Shown here piece after piece: positions 52,122 to 63,198 of a DNA stretch of 64,000 nucleotides. Numbering within the stretch: the stretch's first letter is position 1; every line of letters begins with the position of its first letter. Source of the DNA: Haematococcus lacustris (Eukaryota; Chlorophyta; Chlorophyceae; Chlamydomonadales; Haematococcaceae); assembly GCA_030144725.1 (NCBI GenBank), contig JASKMD010000031.1:1824712-1888711 (forward strand). The letters are read 5' to 3'. A model generated the notes under the pieces. The model was given only the letters and a program-made list of their open reading frames with translations. It searched no databases and had not been told where the DNA came from. Both the position numbers and the translations under genes were made by a program.

Positions 52122-52899
52122 ACAAGGAGAGACACATTGTGAGCTCAGGTCAAGTCACCGCGAGGCCCTGTAGCAAGCTCCCCAGCAGCGCTCTCATGCT
52201 GCAGGCCTCCACCCAAGCCTCGAGTTGCGTGACGACCCGCGCCTCGACCACTTCGGACGCCACGACCGCTCCCGCCTCTAGACCAACAGCGCACACACCC
52301 CTCATCACGGTATGCCGTTTGGCCTTCTTCGCATGCCATGTGTTCACCGCTGGCCTTCTTGTTCTTCTGCGCCTGGCTTGGCTCTGGCTGAGCCTCAACC
52401 TCGCGGACAACTTCAATGTCCGAGGCATTACGATTACGTTTACGCTGCCTGTTTCGCTGCATCCTGGCCTGGCAGTGATAGGTTAGGATGGGCTGGGCTG
52501 GGCTAGCTAGGGATCAAGCCTAGGAGGCAAGGCGGTGCTAACAGTGTTTAGGCTACAGGTTTTGAACTTGAGCGCGGCCATTCTTATTTGGCTTGGATAG
52601 CCTTGTCTAGCCTATGTCCAGCCTTGTCTATTGTCAATAAAGAGCTTCTACTCCAATTAGGAGCTAGGCACCTAGGGATGCGGCTGGTTACATGCATGGT
52701 ATGTAGAGGTTGGGACCGGGTGACTCTGGAATGAAGTATAGTTAGGTCAGCTCTCAACGGTTAGGGATCACATAAGCGGTTGGTTGGATAGCATTACATG
52801 ACCACCATGTTACAAGGAATTACAAGGGTGTTACAAGTGGTACAAGGGTGTTACAAGTGGTACAAGGGAATAATAAGGGTGCTACAAGTGCCCCTGCCC

Positions 52900-54147
52900 T
52901 CAGCTCATGTGCATGCCCTCAGCCTTGATTAGCATGTCTTGGTACTGCTGCATGTGTTGTTTGATATAGAACAACCGCCCTATGTGCAATGACTGCTGCA
53001 GCTGCCCTGACTCAGCCTCGCCATGCGCCTCAGGCTCACCGCATGCCCCCTTGCACACAACAATCATGTGCTGCAGCCAGACAAGCAGCCGGCTATGCTC
53101 GACACGCAAATGGTGCAGCTGCCGCCCATAGTGCAGCAGCTTGCCGTAGGGGATTTCTGTGGATGCCTCAGCTCATGGAGCTGGCTCACCCCTCACCATG
53201 GCCTGGAGCTGCTCCTCTATGATGCTGACAGCTGCTGCATCCTCACCACTCCCTAGCGCCTGGTAGAGTGCTGCCTCTTTGAGAAGCTGACGAGCTGTCC
53301 TATGCTTTGCCTTGATGGCGTTGCTTGCTGCGCGTGTCCTTGTCGCTCTGGCCCATACGCTCGCGTTGCAACCCCAGCTCATGCACATTGTGGTGAGCTG
53401 CTCCACCTGGGTACGGTACCTACATCACACCGCGCTGAACCAACTGTGCCACACCTCACCCTGAACACTCTGCATACTTTGCACCCTTGCCATGCCACTT
53501 GACCTTTGACCAGGAGCACCAGGCCTCGTGCAATGAGAGGGCTCTCACCCTCAGCACTGCCATGGTGCTTCTCCATGGCGCACAACCTACCTGGAACTGG
53601 CAGGCAAAGTCATTGTAGAGATGCAACATGTTGCATGCAGCATGCCATGCCAGGAGGTAGTACACAAACTGCTCCGCTGTGCGCATGTTGCAGTACAGCG
53701 CTAGTAGCGGCACGCCATGGCAGCACACAAAGCCAACCACACCACGCACTGCACAAGGCTGGCCGGCTGTTATGTTGCTGGTCTCAGGCCTGGAATAGGA
53801 CAGCGAGGTTCAGCAGTCATGTGCCTCACTGTCCACGCCTGCCAATCTTGCTGCTACTACCGCTGCGTCTGCTCCAGCTCCTGTTGCCTCTGCTGTAGCT
53901 CTGGCCGCTGCAAGTGCTCCAGACAGAGTTGCCCACTGTCATGCAGCTGTTGCACTGCGCCCTCCAACCCTGAACGATCCAGGTAGGTATCTGTGTCCTG
54001 CTCTAGGTCACGGGTGGCCTTGGCCACACCGGCATAGCTGCTGGGCTTGTTGCAAGCATCGCCAGCAACACAATGCACTTAGCCATCTTGTGGCACACCT
54101 GCAGCATGCACACACACACACGCACACCCATACACACCCATTGTCGT

Positions 54148-54190
<43 letters not shown>

Positions 54191-55008
54191 CACACAGCTT
54201 TCCTGCATGGCAGCAGATGCATGCGACCACTTACCTGGGACGAGCGCACAGATAGAACGGTCACTGAATGCTCCTCTGGGGAGTTGGGCCTGTAGGTCTG
54301 AGCGCTGTAACAATCTGGGCATGGAGAGAAGCCGGTCAATGGCCCGCAGGTAGTCAAAGAATGCCTGGCTGAAGCTGTCTGTTCTGATCTGCTGAGGTGG
54401 GTACAAGGCCAAAGGATGGTGAGCGGCGTTGAGGGCCTCCAGGAAGGCTACATGACAGCACACACAAACACACTTAATGATACGCATGGGTGGCGCATGG
54501 CGCAGTCTACAGCGCAGGTGACTAGCGATGGCTGACCTTCCATGGAGACACCACACCCTTGCATCCGGGCATAGGAGCGCAAAACTCTCACATCATACCA
54601 CGTTTGAGCGTGGGTCTGGCTGCTAAGCCAGCAGAAGAATGAGAGAGGGTTGGGACTGATCGACTGATTGCATGAAGCGCAAGGGAGCGTCAGCTTGAAT
54701 CGGTCCTGCATGCTGATGTACTCCACCTGCACCACCTGAAGTGGCTTCAGGGGGGAATATTCTAGTCTAGTTGCACCAGAGGCACAAGCGTGGTGCTGCC
54801 AATCCTCGCTGATAGCTATTTGAATAACTGACTGCAGGGCTGTCATTTGAGCTGCCAAGCGCTCCTGATGCTGTGGCGTACATACTCCCGCTTGTGCTGC
54901 TCCGAATTGGAACGGGCAGCGGCATCTGACCGCTCCCTGCGCTCCTGTCAAGGCAAAAAAGCTGCAGAATGCAGGTGCTGCTCCTGCTGCGGTTTTCTTG
55001 TCTGGCAC
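52900..55008 (-). pseudogene. KDZ-type transposase, decayed, copy 2
   Basis: Same content as 41097-43211, with one visible residue change (FFALA to FFALT) and two fewer ATG units in the spacer. Same interpretation and doubts. Confidence 0.62.
54148..54190. repeat. (ATG)14 run in copy 2
   Basis: Two units shorter than the run at 42345-42393. Confidence 0.95.
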
Positions 55009-55118
55009 TGTGTCCGTCGCTAGTTTTGGGTGTTGTGGGGGATTTGGCCTGCGTTGTGGGGGATGCGGCTTGCCTTGTCTACATCCCCTGTAACCGCTCC
55101 CTTGGCAAGTCCCTTTTG

Positions 55119-55383
55119 GGCTGCGCGCTTGAGCTTATCGAAATAAGAACAGTCCAGGCGGGTGTTGGGCTGTGTTTGCTGGGCAGTAACCGCCCGCCCC
55201 TAACCACCTCTGGGCAGTCAAGGTTGCGCGTCAAAGCCTGCGGAGGAAGCCAGGAAGCTGTAGTGTGGGTTGCTAGTCGCTCGTGCTTGTCGAGTAGCGC
55301 GGATGGGCAATTTAAAACTTCCCCCATCTACAGCCAACAAACTTCCCCCGTACAGGGGGAACTTTTACCGGGAGACTTGATTG
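55119..55383. repeat. Dispersed repeat inside copy 2
   Basis: Third copy of the 37702-37968 sequence, in the same orientation as 43322-43585, with an extra C in the run at about 55321. Confidence 0.82.
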
Positions 55384-56639
55384 GAATTAGTACCGCCGGC
55401 TGTACTTGCCCTTAGAGCCTAAGGAGTCCACCACGCCATTGCGAAGCACCTCCACAATGCACTTGCGCTGCGCGATGTCGTGAGAGCGACCGGCTGATTG
55501 GTGGGCGCACTTTTTTCGTTTACGGGGTTCCTGGCATTACAGGCGTATAGCAGACTGAGCGTTCATCGCATGCCGCACGGTGCTACGCCAATCGCACACT
55601 TCACGGCGCCGGAATGTCCATGACATGGTTGTGTAAAAGGTTTTATCAGAGTTGGGAGGGTCTGACTTCTTGCTAGAGGCTGAAATGCTTCCAATGACAA
55701 GTTCTCTCTTGATGGGTTTGGTCTTCTTACAGTGTAAGTCCAGTGATCAGCCTCGGCTACTTACACACCCACGACCACTCAAGCTCCTTAGCACTAGTGC
55801 ATCTCTGATGCTCGCACCACGCACCAACTCGGGCCGCCGGCCATGCACCTCATCTACAATAAAACGGCATCGGACATGTTACCCAACATCGGCCATGCCC
55901 TTGCCTTGTGCCCTCCGTTTGCATCCACTACACAGTCAAGACGATGACCCGGGCTATCGGCTGCCTCAACCGCCAACGTGCAGCCTGGCGTCGTGCGTCC
56001 ATTTGGCAAGGCAGGCGTGGGGTGGATAGCGGAGCTGCCCTTAGGTGCGGCTGCGGGGCTGCGGGATGGGCAGGCTCTGGGCAACCACTTTAACGACTGG
56101 GCTCTTTCCATTGGAAACGGGGTCGCCAGAGCCCCTGAAAAGTGAGATATAGCTCTGGCTCTGGCTCTGGCCCATTGGAAACGGGGTCTGAATGGCGTCT
56201 GAAGGCGGTGAATGGCATATGAGGCTGTATGCAAAGCCTGCACAGTGGTTGCTTTTGCTGCGTGTCGAAGTGGAGCATATGAGCTGGTTTCTCTTTGCAT
56301 TGCTGACACATGTGTGCCCCATGAAGTCCCGGAGCCCACAGCAACTCATCCTGCGGAACCTCTGGAGCTTGCAGCACAGCCATACAACTACCTGTATGAC
56401 AGTAGATATATCTGAATGGATATATCAACAATGTTGTATCCCTATCCTCATGTGGAGCCCCCTACACTTCTCCACAGCAGTGAGAGACCGGTGTGTGTCC
56501 CTAACCTAGGAGTCGGGACTGTGTCCCTAACTTATTCGCTAGAGCCCTTCCCTATGCACACTCCAGCGCACACACATCCCCTTTGTAAGGGGCAATCGTA
56601 TTGTTTGTTTGTTTGGCTCATGTCATGATACACATGTCA

Positions 56640-56933
56640 CTATCGCTGCCGCTGGTGCCGCCGCTGCCACTTCCGCAGCAGGCCACTGTCGCGCACTTGC
56701 ACCCACTCCTGGCCCACTCTGCCTGGGTTAGGCATGGCGGGGCGGCCCAACCAGCTGCTGAGCTCGCGTGGGCGGCCCGGCCCGGCTGGAATGCGGGCGA
56801 TGTTCAGCGCGGCTGACACGTCGCGGTCGTAGAACCTGCGGTTGATGACATTGCTTGTAGAGCACATCAAGCCCCGGATCCGGGACCGCGTCGCCATGTT
56901 GCGCACCGGGTACAGCCACCTGCAAGGCAACAT
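56640..56933 (-). pseudogene. Fanzor C-terminal exon, lineage B, copy 2
   Basis: Identical in translation to 44842-45135 (RGLMC, DRDVSAALNI). Confidence 0.75.
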
Positions 56934-57616
56934 ATGTCAATGCTCACTTGTAAGACCCTTCCTTGCCAAACCAAGTGTTAAGCCAAGCCGTGTATAGCCT
57001 GAGCAGTGCAGGGCACAGTCTAGACTCTAATGTAATAACTCTACTCCTACAGTGCGAATGCATCTGGCTACCCCTCCCATTGAACCACCAACCCCCCTAA
57101 CGATAAGGGACAACGGCTTTTCCGGACTCGTTTCTGCACCGATTCACACGCGGATTGAAGCGTCGGAGAGCGGCGGCGCTGAGGCACACGCTGAGCCGGT
57201 AGGGCATGTTGCCGGGTATCCGACCCTACCAAGCCTGCGGACTTGATGTACGTTGACCCAGTAGCAGTGAGTCCCTGTTTCACGCGATGGATAGTGCGCG
57301 ATGTGCGATGAGCCCGACCCCATGTCCAACATGATAACCAACATGCGCTGGCTCAGGGGCTCTGAAACTTGGAGGAGACCACAGTAGGAGCACAGCAGTG
57401 GCAGCTGCATCAATCCCTTGTGGATTAGGCTCCAAAAGGTGGGGAAACACTCCTCCATGCTGCCCACTGTGTTGATGTCAGTCTTACAACCATCGAAGTG
57501 AATCGAAGTCTCCAGCCCTGCGTCACTAGCTAGGGAACTCCACTATGGACCCCCTGCCAAGCTCTCAACTCTTCCCGAGATTTCCCAAGAGGGGTTTTTG
57601 AAGTTGCCATGCCCAC

Positions 57617-58192
57617 ATGCCTGCAGGCATGGGCTTGTTTTCCAAATTCCAAATCTACAAACGGCAGGGGGGCCAGACTGCCCGCTGTGCGTGTTGTGTG
57701 AGGTCTACGCCAGCTGGCAGCACTGGCTGGGTGAAGATCCATGTGGAGGGGGAGGCAGCTTTCTACAGATCCGGATGCAGTCACACAGCCATCGGCCAGG
57801 TCACAGCCCAGATGGTTCATGTCATCACAGCTTGCAGAAACCTGAAGCCTTCACAGGTTCCGCTGGCCCATAGAACTTGCGCTGAGGCTGCTGCAGCTGC
57901 GCATGCTGTGTGCCAGCGGCTGCGGGGGCAGGAGCCAGCCAGCCAGCTCCAGCCCATGCCCCGTCTCAACTCCACACCCACGCAAGCACCTGCACAGCCT
58001 GGGCCAGCCCATGCGCCCTGCCCCCACCATCTCCCAGACCAACCACCCTCGCACCCATCACAGCTGCCGGGGTCCAGCCAGCACCACCCGGCCCTGCCGG
58101 CACTGCTGCACCTACCGGGGCTCTCCATCCTCACTAGGCCTGCCACCAACCCTGTGACCTCACCTGCCGTGGAGCAACAGCCCATCATGTGA
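57617..58192 (+). other. Weak plus-strand ORF, copy 2 counterpart
   Basis: Counterpart of 45819-46394 with a single residue change near its end (EQQSIM to EQQPIM). Unrecognised. Confidence 0.3.
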
Positions 58193-59148
58193 GTGCCCCT
58201 GCTGGATGATGGGTTGACATGGCAAGCCAGCTGAACAACATCAGTTGCACACTCAGGTTGCAGCTTGTTTCCATTCCACCTAGCACCCTTGTGGAAGCAC
58301 CACTCGTCACACTCCTGTGTGTGGTGTCATGCAGACACACCACTAAGGAGCAGGACAAGCAGACCATGCCCCCAAGCATGCCCAAGCAACAACAGGACTG
58401 GGCCACCGCAAGGTGCGCTTTTCACTCCTCAGCCCTGACTTGCACCAGCCCTACCTTGCACCAGCCTTGCCCTGGCTATGGCCCTACCCTGACCTTCGCT
58501 GAACTGCCCTGCCCTTCTTTGTTCCTTTGGTCCTTTGGCTGCAGGTCAATTGTTGCTGCAATTCTCCAGCAAATACAGCAAGTACCCACAATGTTGCGCC
58601 TTCTGCGGTCACAACCTGATAGCAAGGTGACGCTACAGTTGTCAACAATGCAAGATGTTGAGGCACAGCTTGGCTGACTGGAGTTTGCGCTACAGCACAT
58701 CATGCAACCCAGGTAACAAGGGAGGGAGGGGCAGGGCGAAGGGCAGGGGCAGGGGGTGGGGCTGGGAGTGGGGACAATGAATGAAGCACATGTGAAGCTA
58801 AATGTACACCTGAAGGGACAGCTACTTGCATGCTACCTGCCCTGCCATGATGTGCTGCAGGCCCTTCTCGACATCCCAGTTGGCAGCATTACGTGGGGAG
58901 CAGGGTCCTGGCACCCCCGCACCCTTGCAGCAGGGTGCCATCCACTTCGAGGTCAACACGCCGGCTGACAGCATGCCATCAGCCTCCATGTAGCCACTAA
59001 TCCAGCCCCTGACCCAACCCCAACATGAGCCTAGCCCCAGCCCCAGCCCCAGCTTCAGCCCCAGCCCCCATGCCAGCCCCTGCCCTGGTCCCCACTCCTC
59101 CCCTCATCCCAGCCCTCGCCACCACCTCAGCCCTCAACGCCCTAGTGG

Positions 59149-59528
59149 TCAGCATGCAACAGGGCTGGGCTGTAGCCCCACACCCTAGCCCTAGTGGGTC
59201 AGCATGCAACAGGGCTGGGCTGTAGCCCCACACCCTAGCCCTAGTGGGTCAGCATGCAACAGGGCTGGGCTGTAGCTCAAGACCCTAGCCCTAGTGGGTC
59301 AGCATGCAACAGGGCTGGGCTGTAGCTCAAGACCCTAGCCCTAGTGGGTCAGCATGCAACAGGGCTGGGCTGTAGCTCAAGACCCTAGCCCTAGTGGGTC
59401 AGCATGCAACAGGGCTGGGCTATAGCTCAAGACCCTAGCCCTAGTGGGTCAGCATGCAACAGGGCTGGGCTGTAGCTCAAGACCCTAGCCCTAGTGGGTC
59501 AGCATGCAACAGGCTGGGCTGTAGCCCT
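59149..59528. repeat. 50-bp minisatellite, copy 2
   Basis: Same eight units as 47351-47730. Confidence 0.93.
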
Positions 59529-59669
59529 CACTCGCGCCGATTAAGGCCGGAAGTCGCCTACGTCATTTCTTCCCGGGAGGCATACTGCAGATAGCCCCAG
59601 GAAAGGCCGACTCATCGCCGTTGTAATCATTGTAAAACTCAAAGTTGCTGCGATGTTATAACTATTTGA

Positions 59670-60345
59670 AAAATCGCCCGACCCTGTACCGGGTCCTACC
59701 GACCCTGTACAGGGTCCTAGGTCACAGGGTCCTGCCGCACGGCTACAGGGTCCTGCGACATTTGTTTACAGGGTTCTGCCGCACGGCTACAGGGTCCTGC
59801 GACAAATGACTACAGGGTCCTGCCGCACGGCTACAGGGTCCTGCGACGTTTGTCTACAGGGTCCTGCCGCACGCCTACAGGGTCCTGCCACATTAGGCTA
59901 CAGGGTCCCGCCGCACGCCTACAGGGTCCTACGACATATTCTCACAGGGTCCTGCCGCACGGCTACAGGGTCCTACGACACAGTTTTACAGGGTCCTGCC
60001 GCACGGCTACAGGGTCCTGCGACACATTCTCACAGGGTTGTGCCGCACGGCTACAGGGTCGTACGATACACGTCTACAGGGTTCTGCCGCACGGCTACAG
60101 GGTCTTACGACACACGTCTACAGGGTTCTGCCGCACGGCTACAGGGTCTTACATTAAAGTTTCACAGGGTCCTGCCGCACGGCTACAGGGTTCTGCGACA
60201 CATTCTCACAGGGTTCTGCCGCACGGCTACAGGGTCCTACGACATATTCTCACAGGGTCCTGCCGCACGGCTACAGGTTCCTACGACACACGTTCACAGG
60301 GTCCTGCCGCACGCCTACAGGGTCCTGCCACAACGTATGCAACGA
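59670..60345. repeat. 44-bp minisatellite (ACAGGGTCCTGCCGCACGGCT type)
   Basis: About 14 units with period 44 (gccgcac at 59734, 59778, 59822, 59866). Each has a constant half (acagggtcctgccgcacggct) and a second half with a variable 8-10 bp end (gcgacatttgttt, acgacatattctc and so on). Open frames in two registers (TGSCRTATG and GPAARLQGP) are artefacts of a stop-free unit. Confidence 0.92.
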
Positions 60346-60605
60346 CGCCCGAACACCTTGCAACACCACAACAAACGGCATGTATTGCTGGTTCTAAGCA
60401 CATGCATTGATGCAAGGTGACAACACCACACAACAACACCACACAACATCACTACAACAACAACACAACGACTCATGCATTGCTCACCACCTATGCCATG
60501 TGCACAACCACAAGGACTGGCTGCACCTCATTGCTATGGGCTAACACCTCATCACGGGACTGCTAAGCACTTTGCCTTGCTGTCTATGCCCCATGGCACC
60601 AAATC
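60346..60605. other. CAACAC-rich spacer, no gene
   Basis: Includes acaacaccacacaacaac repeats at 60420-60470. Confidence 0.6.
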
Positions 60606-60770
60606 AGGCTGGGCTAGGCTAGGCTGGGCTAGCCTGGGGTAGGCTAGGCTAGGGTAGGCTAGGGTAGGCTAGCCTAGGCAAGGCTAGCCTGGGGTAGGCT
60701 AGGCTAGGCTAGGCTGGGGTAGGCTAGGCTAGGCTAGGCTAGGCTGGGGTAGGCTGGGCTAGGCTTGGCT
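60606..60770. repeat. (GGCTA)n-type degenerate array
   Basis: Units of aggctgggct, aggct and ggggt in mixed order; related in composition to the GGGCT arrays. Confidence 0.85.
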
Positions 60771-60915
60771 CCAGGTTGCCCACTCCAGGTTGCCCGCTCC
60801 AGGCTGCCCGCTTCAGGCTGCCCGCTCCAGGCTGCCCGCTCCAGGCTGCCCGCTCCAGGCTGCCCGCTCCATGCTGCCCACTCCGGGCTGCCCGCTCCAG
60901 GCTGCCCGCTCCATG
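60771..60915. repeat. 15-bp minisatellite CCAGGCTGCCCGCTC
   Basis: About nine to ten units with small changes (ccatgctgcccactc, ccgggctgcccgctc). Confidence 0.88.
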
Positions 60916-61504
60916 CTGCTACGCCAAGGGCTGCTGGGTGCCATTGGGTGGGGGAGATGAGAGAAGAGGGGAGGAGGGGAGGAGGGGAGGAGGGTAGGTA
61001 GGTGGCAGACTCGGAAGTGGTGGTGGTGGGCTTGGGCAGGGAAGGGGGAAGGGGGAAGGGGGCAAGGGGCAGCAGTGTGACCATCAGACCTGCGGCAGCA
61101 AGAGGCATCCTTGCATTTAGGCTTGGCATTGGGGACCACTCATGTGCAGGGACTGGCCACTTACAGTTATGCTCCATGTCACGACGCCGGGGGAGGGTAC
61201 GGGGTACGAGGAGGGTACGGTCCTTGCTGGCTCCTTGTTGGTTGCTGCTCTACCGCCATGCTTGCAATCAACCCGGCCATGCTTCACCTGCCATGCTCCA
61301 GCTGTCGACAACTGCAAGCAAACATCAGCCAGCAAGCAGATGAATTAGGACATGCATGACCAGAACCGGGCAGGCTAGGCTGACACCTCCCAAGCATGTG
61401 CACTCACCGGAAGTCCTGGCTGCCGCTCCAAGCGCCTCCTACCTGCTGCTCTTGGCTGCTACTCTTGCTTTCTGCTCATGGCTGCAGGGGATGGGATGGG
61501 ATGG
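60916..61504. other. No supported gene
   Basis: G-rich plus strand at 60945-61060, then ordinary sequence with the last recognisable word ctggctgctactcttgc before the GGGGA array. Confidence 0.45.
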
Positions 61505-62580
61505 ATGGAGGGGAGGGGAGGGGAGGGGAGGGGAGGGGAGGGGAGGGGAGGGGAGGGAGGGAGGGAGGGGAGGGGAGGGGAGGGGAGGGGAGGGGAGGGG
61601 AGGGGAGGGGAGGGGAGGGGAGGGGAGGGGAGGGGAGGGGAGGGGAGGGGAGGGGAGGGGAGGGGAGGGGAGGGAGGGAGGGGAGGGGAGGGGAGGGGAG
61701 GGGAGGGGAGGGAGAGGGGAGGGGAGGGGAGGGGAGGGGAGGGGAGGGGAGGGGAGGGGAGGGGAGGGGAGGGGAGGGGAGGGGAGGGGAGGGGAGGGGA
61801 GGGGAGGGGAGGGGAGGGGAGGGGAGGGGAGGGGAGGGGAGGGGAGGGGAGGGGAGGGGAGGGGAGGGGAGGGGAGGGGAGGGGAGGGGAGGGGAGGGGA
61901 GGGGAGGGGAGGGGAGGGGAGGGGAGGGGAGGGGAGGGGAGGGGAGGGGAGGGGAGGGGAGGGGAGGGGAGGGGAGGGGAGGGGAGGGGAGGGGAGGGGA
62001 GGGGAGGGGAGGGGAGGGGAGGGGAGGGGAGGGGAGGGGAGGGGAGGGGAGGGGAGGGGAGGGAGGGAGGGGAGGGGAGGGGAGGGGAGGGGAGGGGAGG
62101 GGAGGGGAGGGAGGGGAGGGAGGGGAGGGGAGGGGAGGGGAGGGGAGGGGAGGGGAGGGGAGGGGAGGGGAGGGGAGGGGAGGGAGGGGAGGGGAGGGGA
62201 GGGGAGGGGAGGGGAGGGGAGGGGAGGGGAGGGGAGGGGAGGGGAGGGGAGGGGAGGGGAGGGGAGGGGAGGGGAGGGGAGGGGAGGGGAGGGGAGGGGA
62301 GGGGAGGGGAGGGGAGGGGAGGGGAGGGGAGGGGAGGGGAGGGGAGGGGAGGGGAGGGGAGGGGAGGGGAGGGGAGGGGAGGGGAGGGGAGGGGAGAGGG
62401 GAGGGGGAGGGGAGGGGAGGGGAGGGGAGGGGAGGGGAGGGGAGGGGAGGGAGGGGAGGGGAGGGGAGGGGGAGGGGAGGGGAGGGGAGGGGAGGGGAGG
62501 GGAGGGGAGGGGAGGGGAGGGGAGGGGAGGGGAGGGGAGGGGAGGGGAGGGGAGGGGAGGGGAGGGGAGGGGAGGGGAGG
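61505..62580. repeat. (GGGGA)n pentanucleotide array
   Basis: About 215 GGGGA units with interspersed shorter GGGA or AGA variants (for example about 61552, 61672, 61712, 62062, 62107, 62393). All three plus-strand frames are open, giving GEGRG-type artefacts. Confidence 0.96.
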
Positions 62581-62607
62581 TGGTGGTGGCAGTGTGGACC
62601 GTTTGCT

Positions 62608-62680
62608 GGGGTGGGGTGGGGTGGGGTGGGGTGGGGTGGGGGTGGGGTGGGGTGGGGTGGGGTGGGGTGGGGTGGGTGTA
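62608..62680. repeat. (GGGGT)n pentanucleotide array
   Basis: About 14 TGGGG units with one 6-base unit near 62640. Confidence 0.93.
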
Positions 62681-62742
62681 GCGTTCAGGAAGAGCGCGCC
62701 TTAAATCTTTTCAACGTGTGAGCGCCATGCAACGCTAGAAGC

Positions 62743-62913
62743 TGTTACAGGTGTCAGACTGTCTCAGCGTAACCAGGCCAGGACATAGAACGGCCCCCGG
62801 GGATCGAACCCGAATGGTGGGCAGGCAATACAGCCCACCATTTAACCTGCCTGTATCACACTTCGTCAGTGACACTAGCGGCCGACTGCTTAGTGCAGAA
62901 TCGGAACGCTACA
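62743..62913 (-). repeat. Putative 3' LTR of a second Ty3 chromovirus
   Basis: 171 bp from TGTTACAG to CGCTACA (TG...CA). It lies downstream (on the minus strand) of the pol at 63199. Directly to its right the minus strand reads AGGAGAGGGAGGAA, a polypurine tract. The partner LTR would lie beyond the window. It contains a tRNA-like GGTTCGATCCC on the minus strand near 62795. Confidence 0.6.
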
Positions 62914-63198
62914 TTCCTCCCTCTCCTAAGGGATGGCCGTTCCGCCCATAGGCCATCATGGCATGGACTCGCAGTACTATGACCACTATTTGAGAACTCC
63001 TGCCCATCCGGATGCAGGTCGCTCTAAGGAGATCAGGGTCACCATGGACCATTCCAGCCCAAGCTCAGGGAGCTAATGGACGCTGGGAACCAGACTAGCC
63101 AGGCTCACATGAGCAACTGGAACCATAGTACACCAAGGCACATAGCATGCAGCAAAGCAACCAGCAAGACTACATGGAGCCCATGTCCCACATTCAAA
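62914..63198 (-). promoter_or_regulatory. Polypurine tract and 3' untranslated part of the second Ty3 element
   Basis: Purine tract at about 62914-62930 on the minus strand; the remainder up to the pol stop is non-coding. Confidence 0.55.

Larger units (their letters stand above)
52464..59528. repeat. Segmental duplication, copy 2 (7065 bp)
   Basis: Near-identical direct copy of 40661-47730, 4.7 kb downstream. Left of it is unrelated sequence (ctgcctgtttcgctgcatc), right of it cactcgcgccgattaagg; neither side shares sequence with the borders of copy 1. Confidence 0.95.

Noticed and set aside
59670..60345. Possible repeat-spacer array or repetitive secreted protein
   Set aside because: The 44-bp period is not a multiple of 3, more than one frame is open, and spacers are not unique; a stop-free minisatellite explains it.
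61356..62721. Three overlapping 408-441 codon Gly/Glu/Arg frames
   Set aside because: Artefacts of the (GGGGA)n array; all three registers are open.
62780..62880. A functional tRNA gene
   Set aside because: The T-arm-like part is present but I cannot form a proper acceptor stem and anticodon arm; kept only as a tRNA-like observation.
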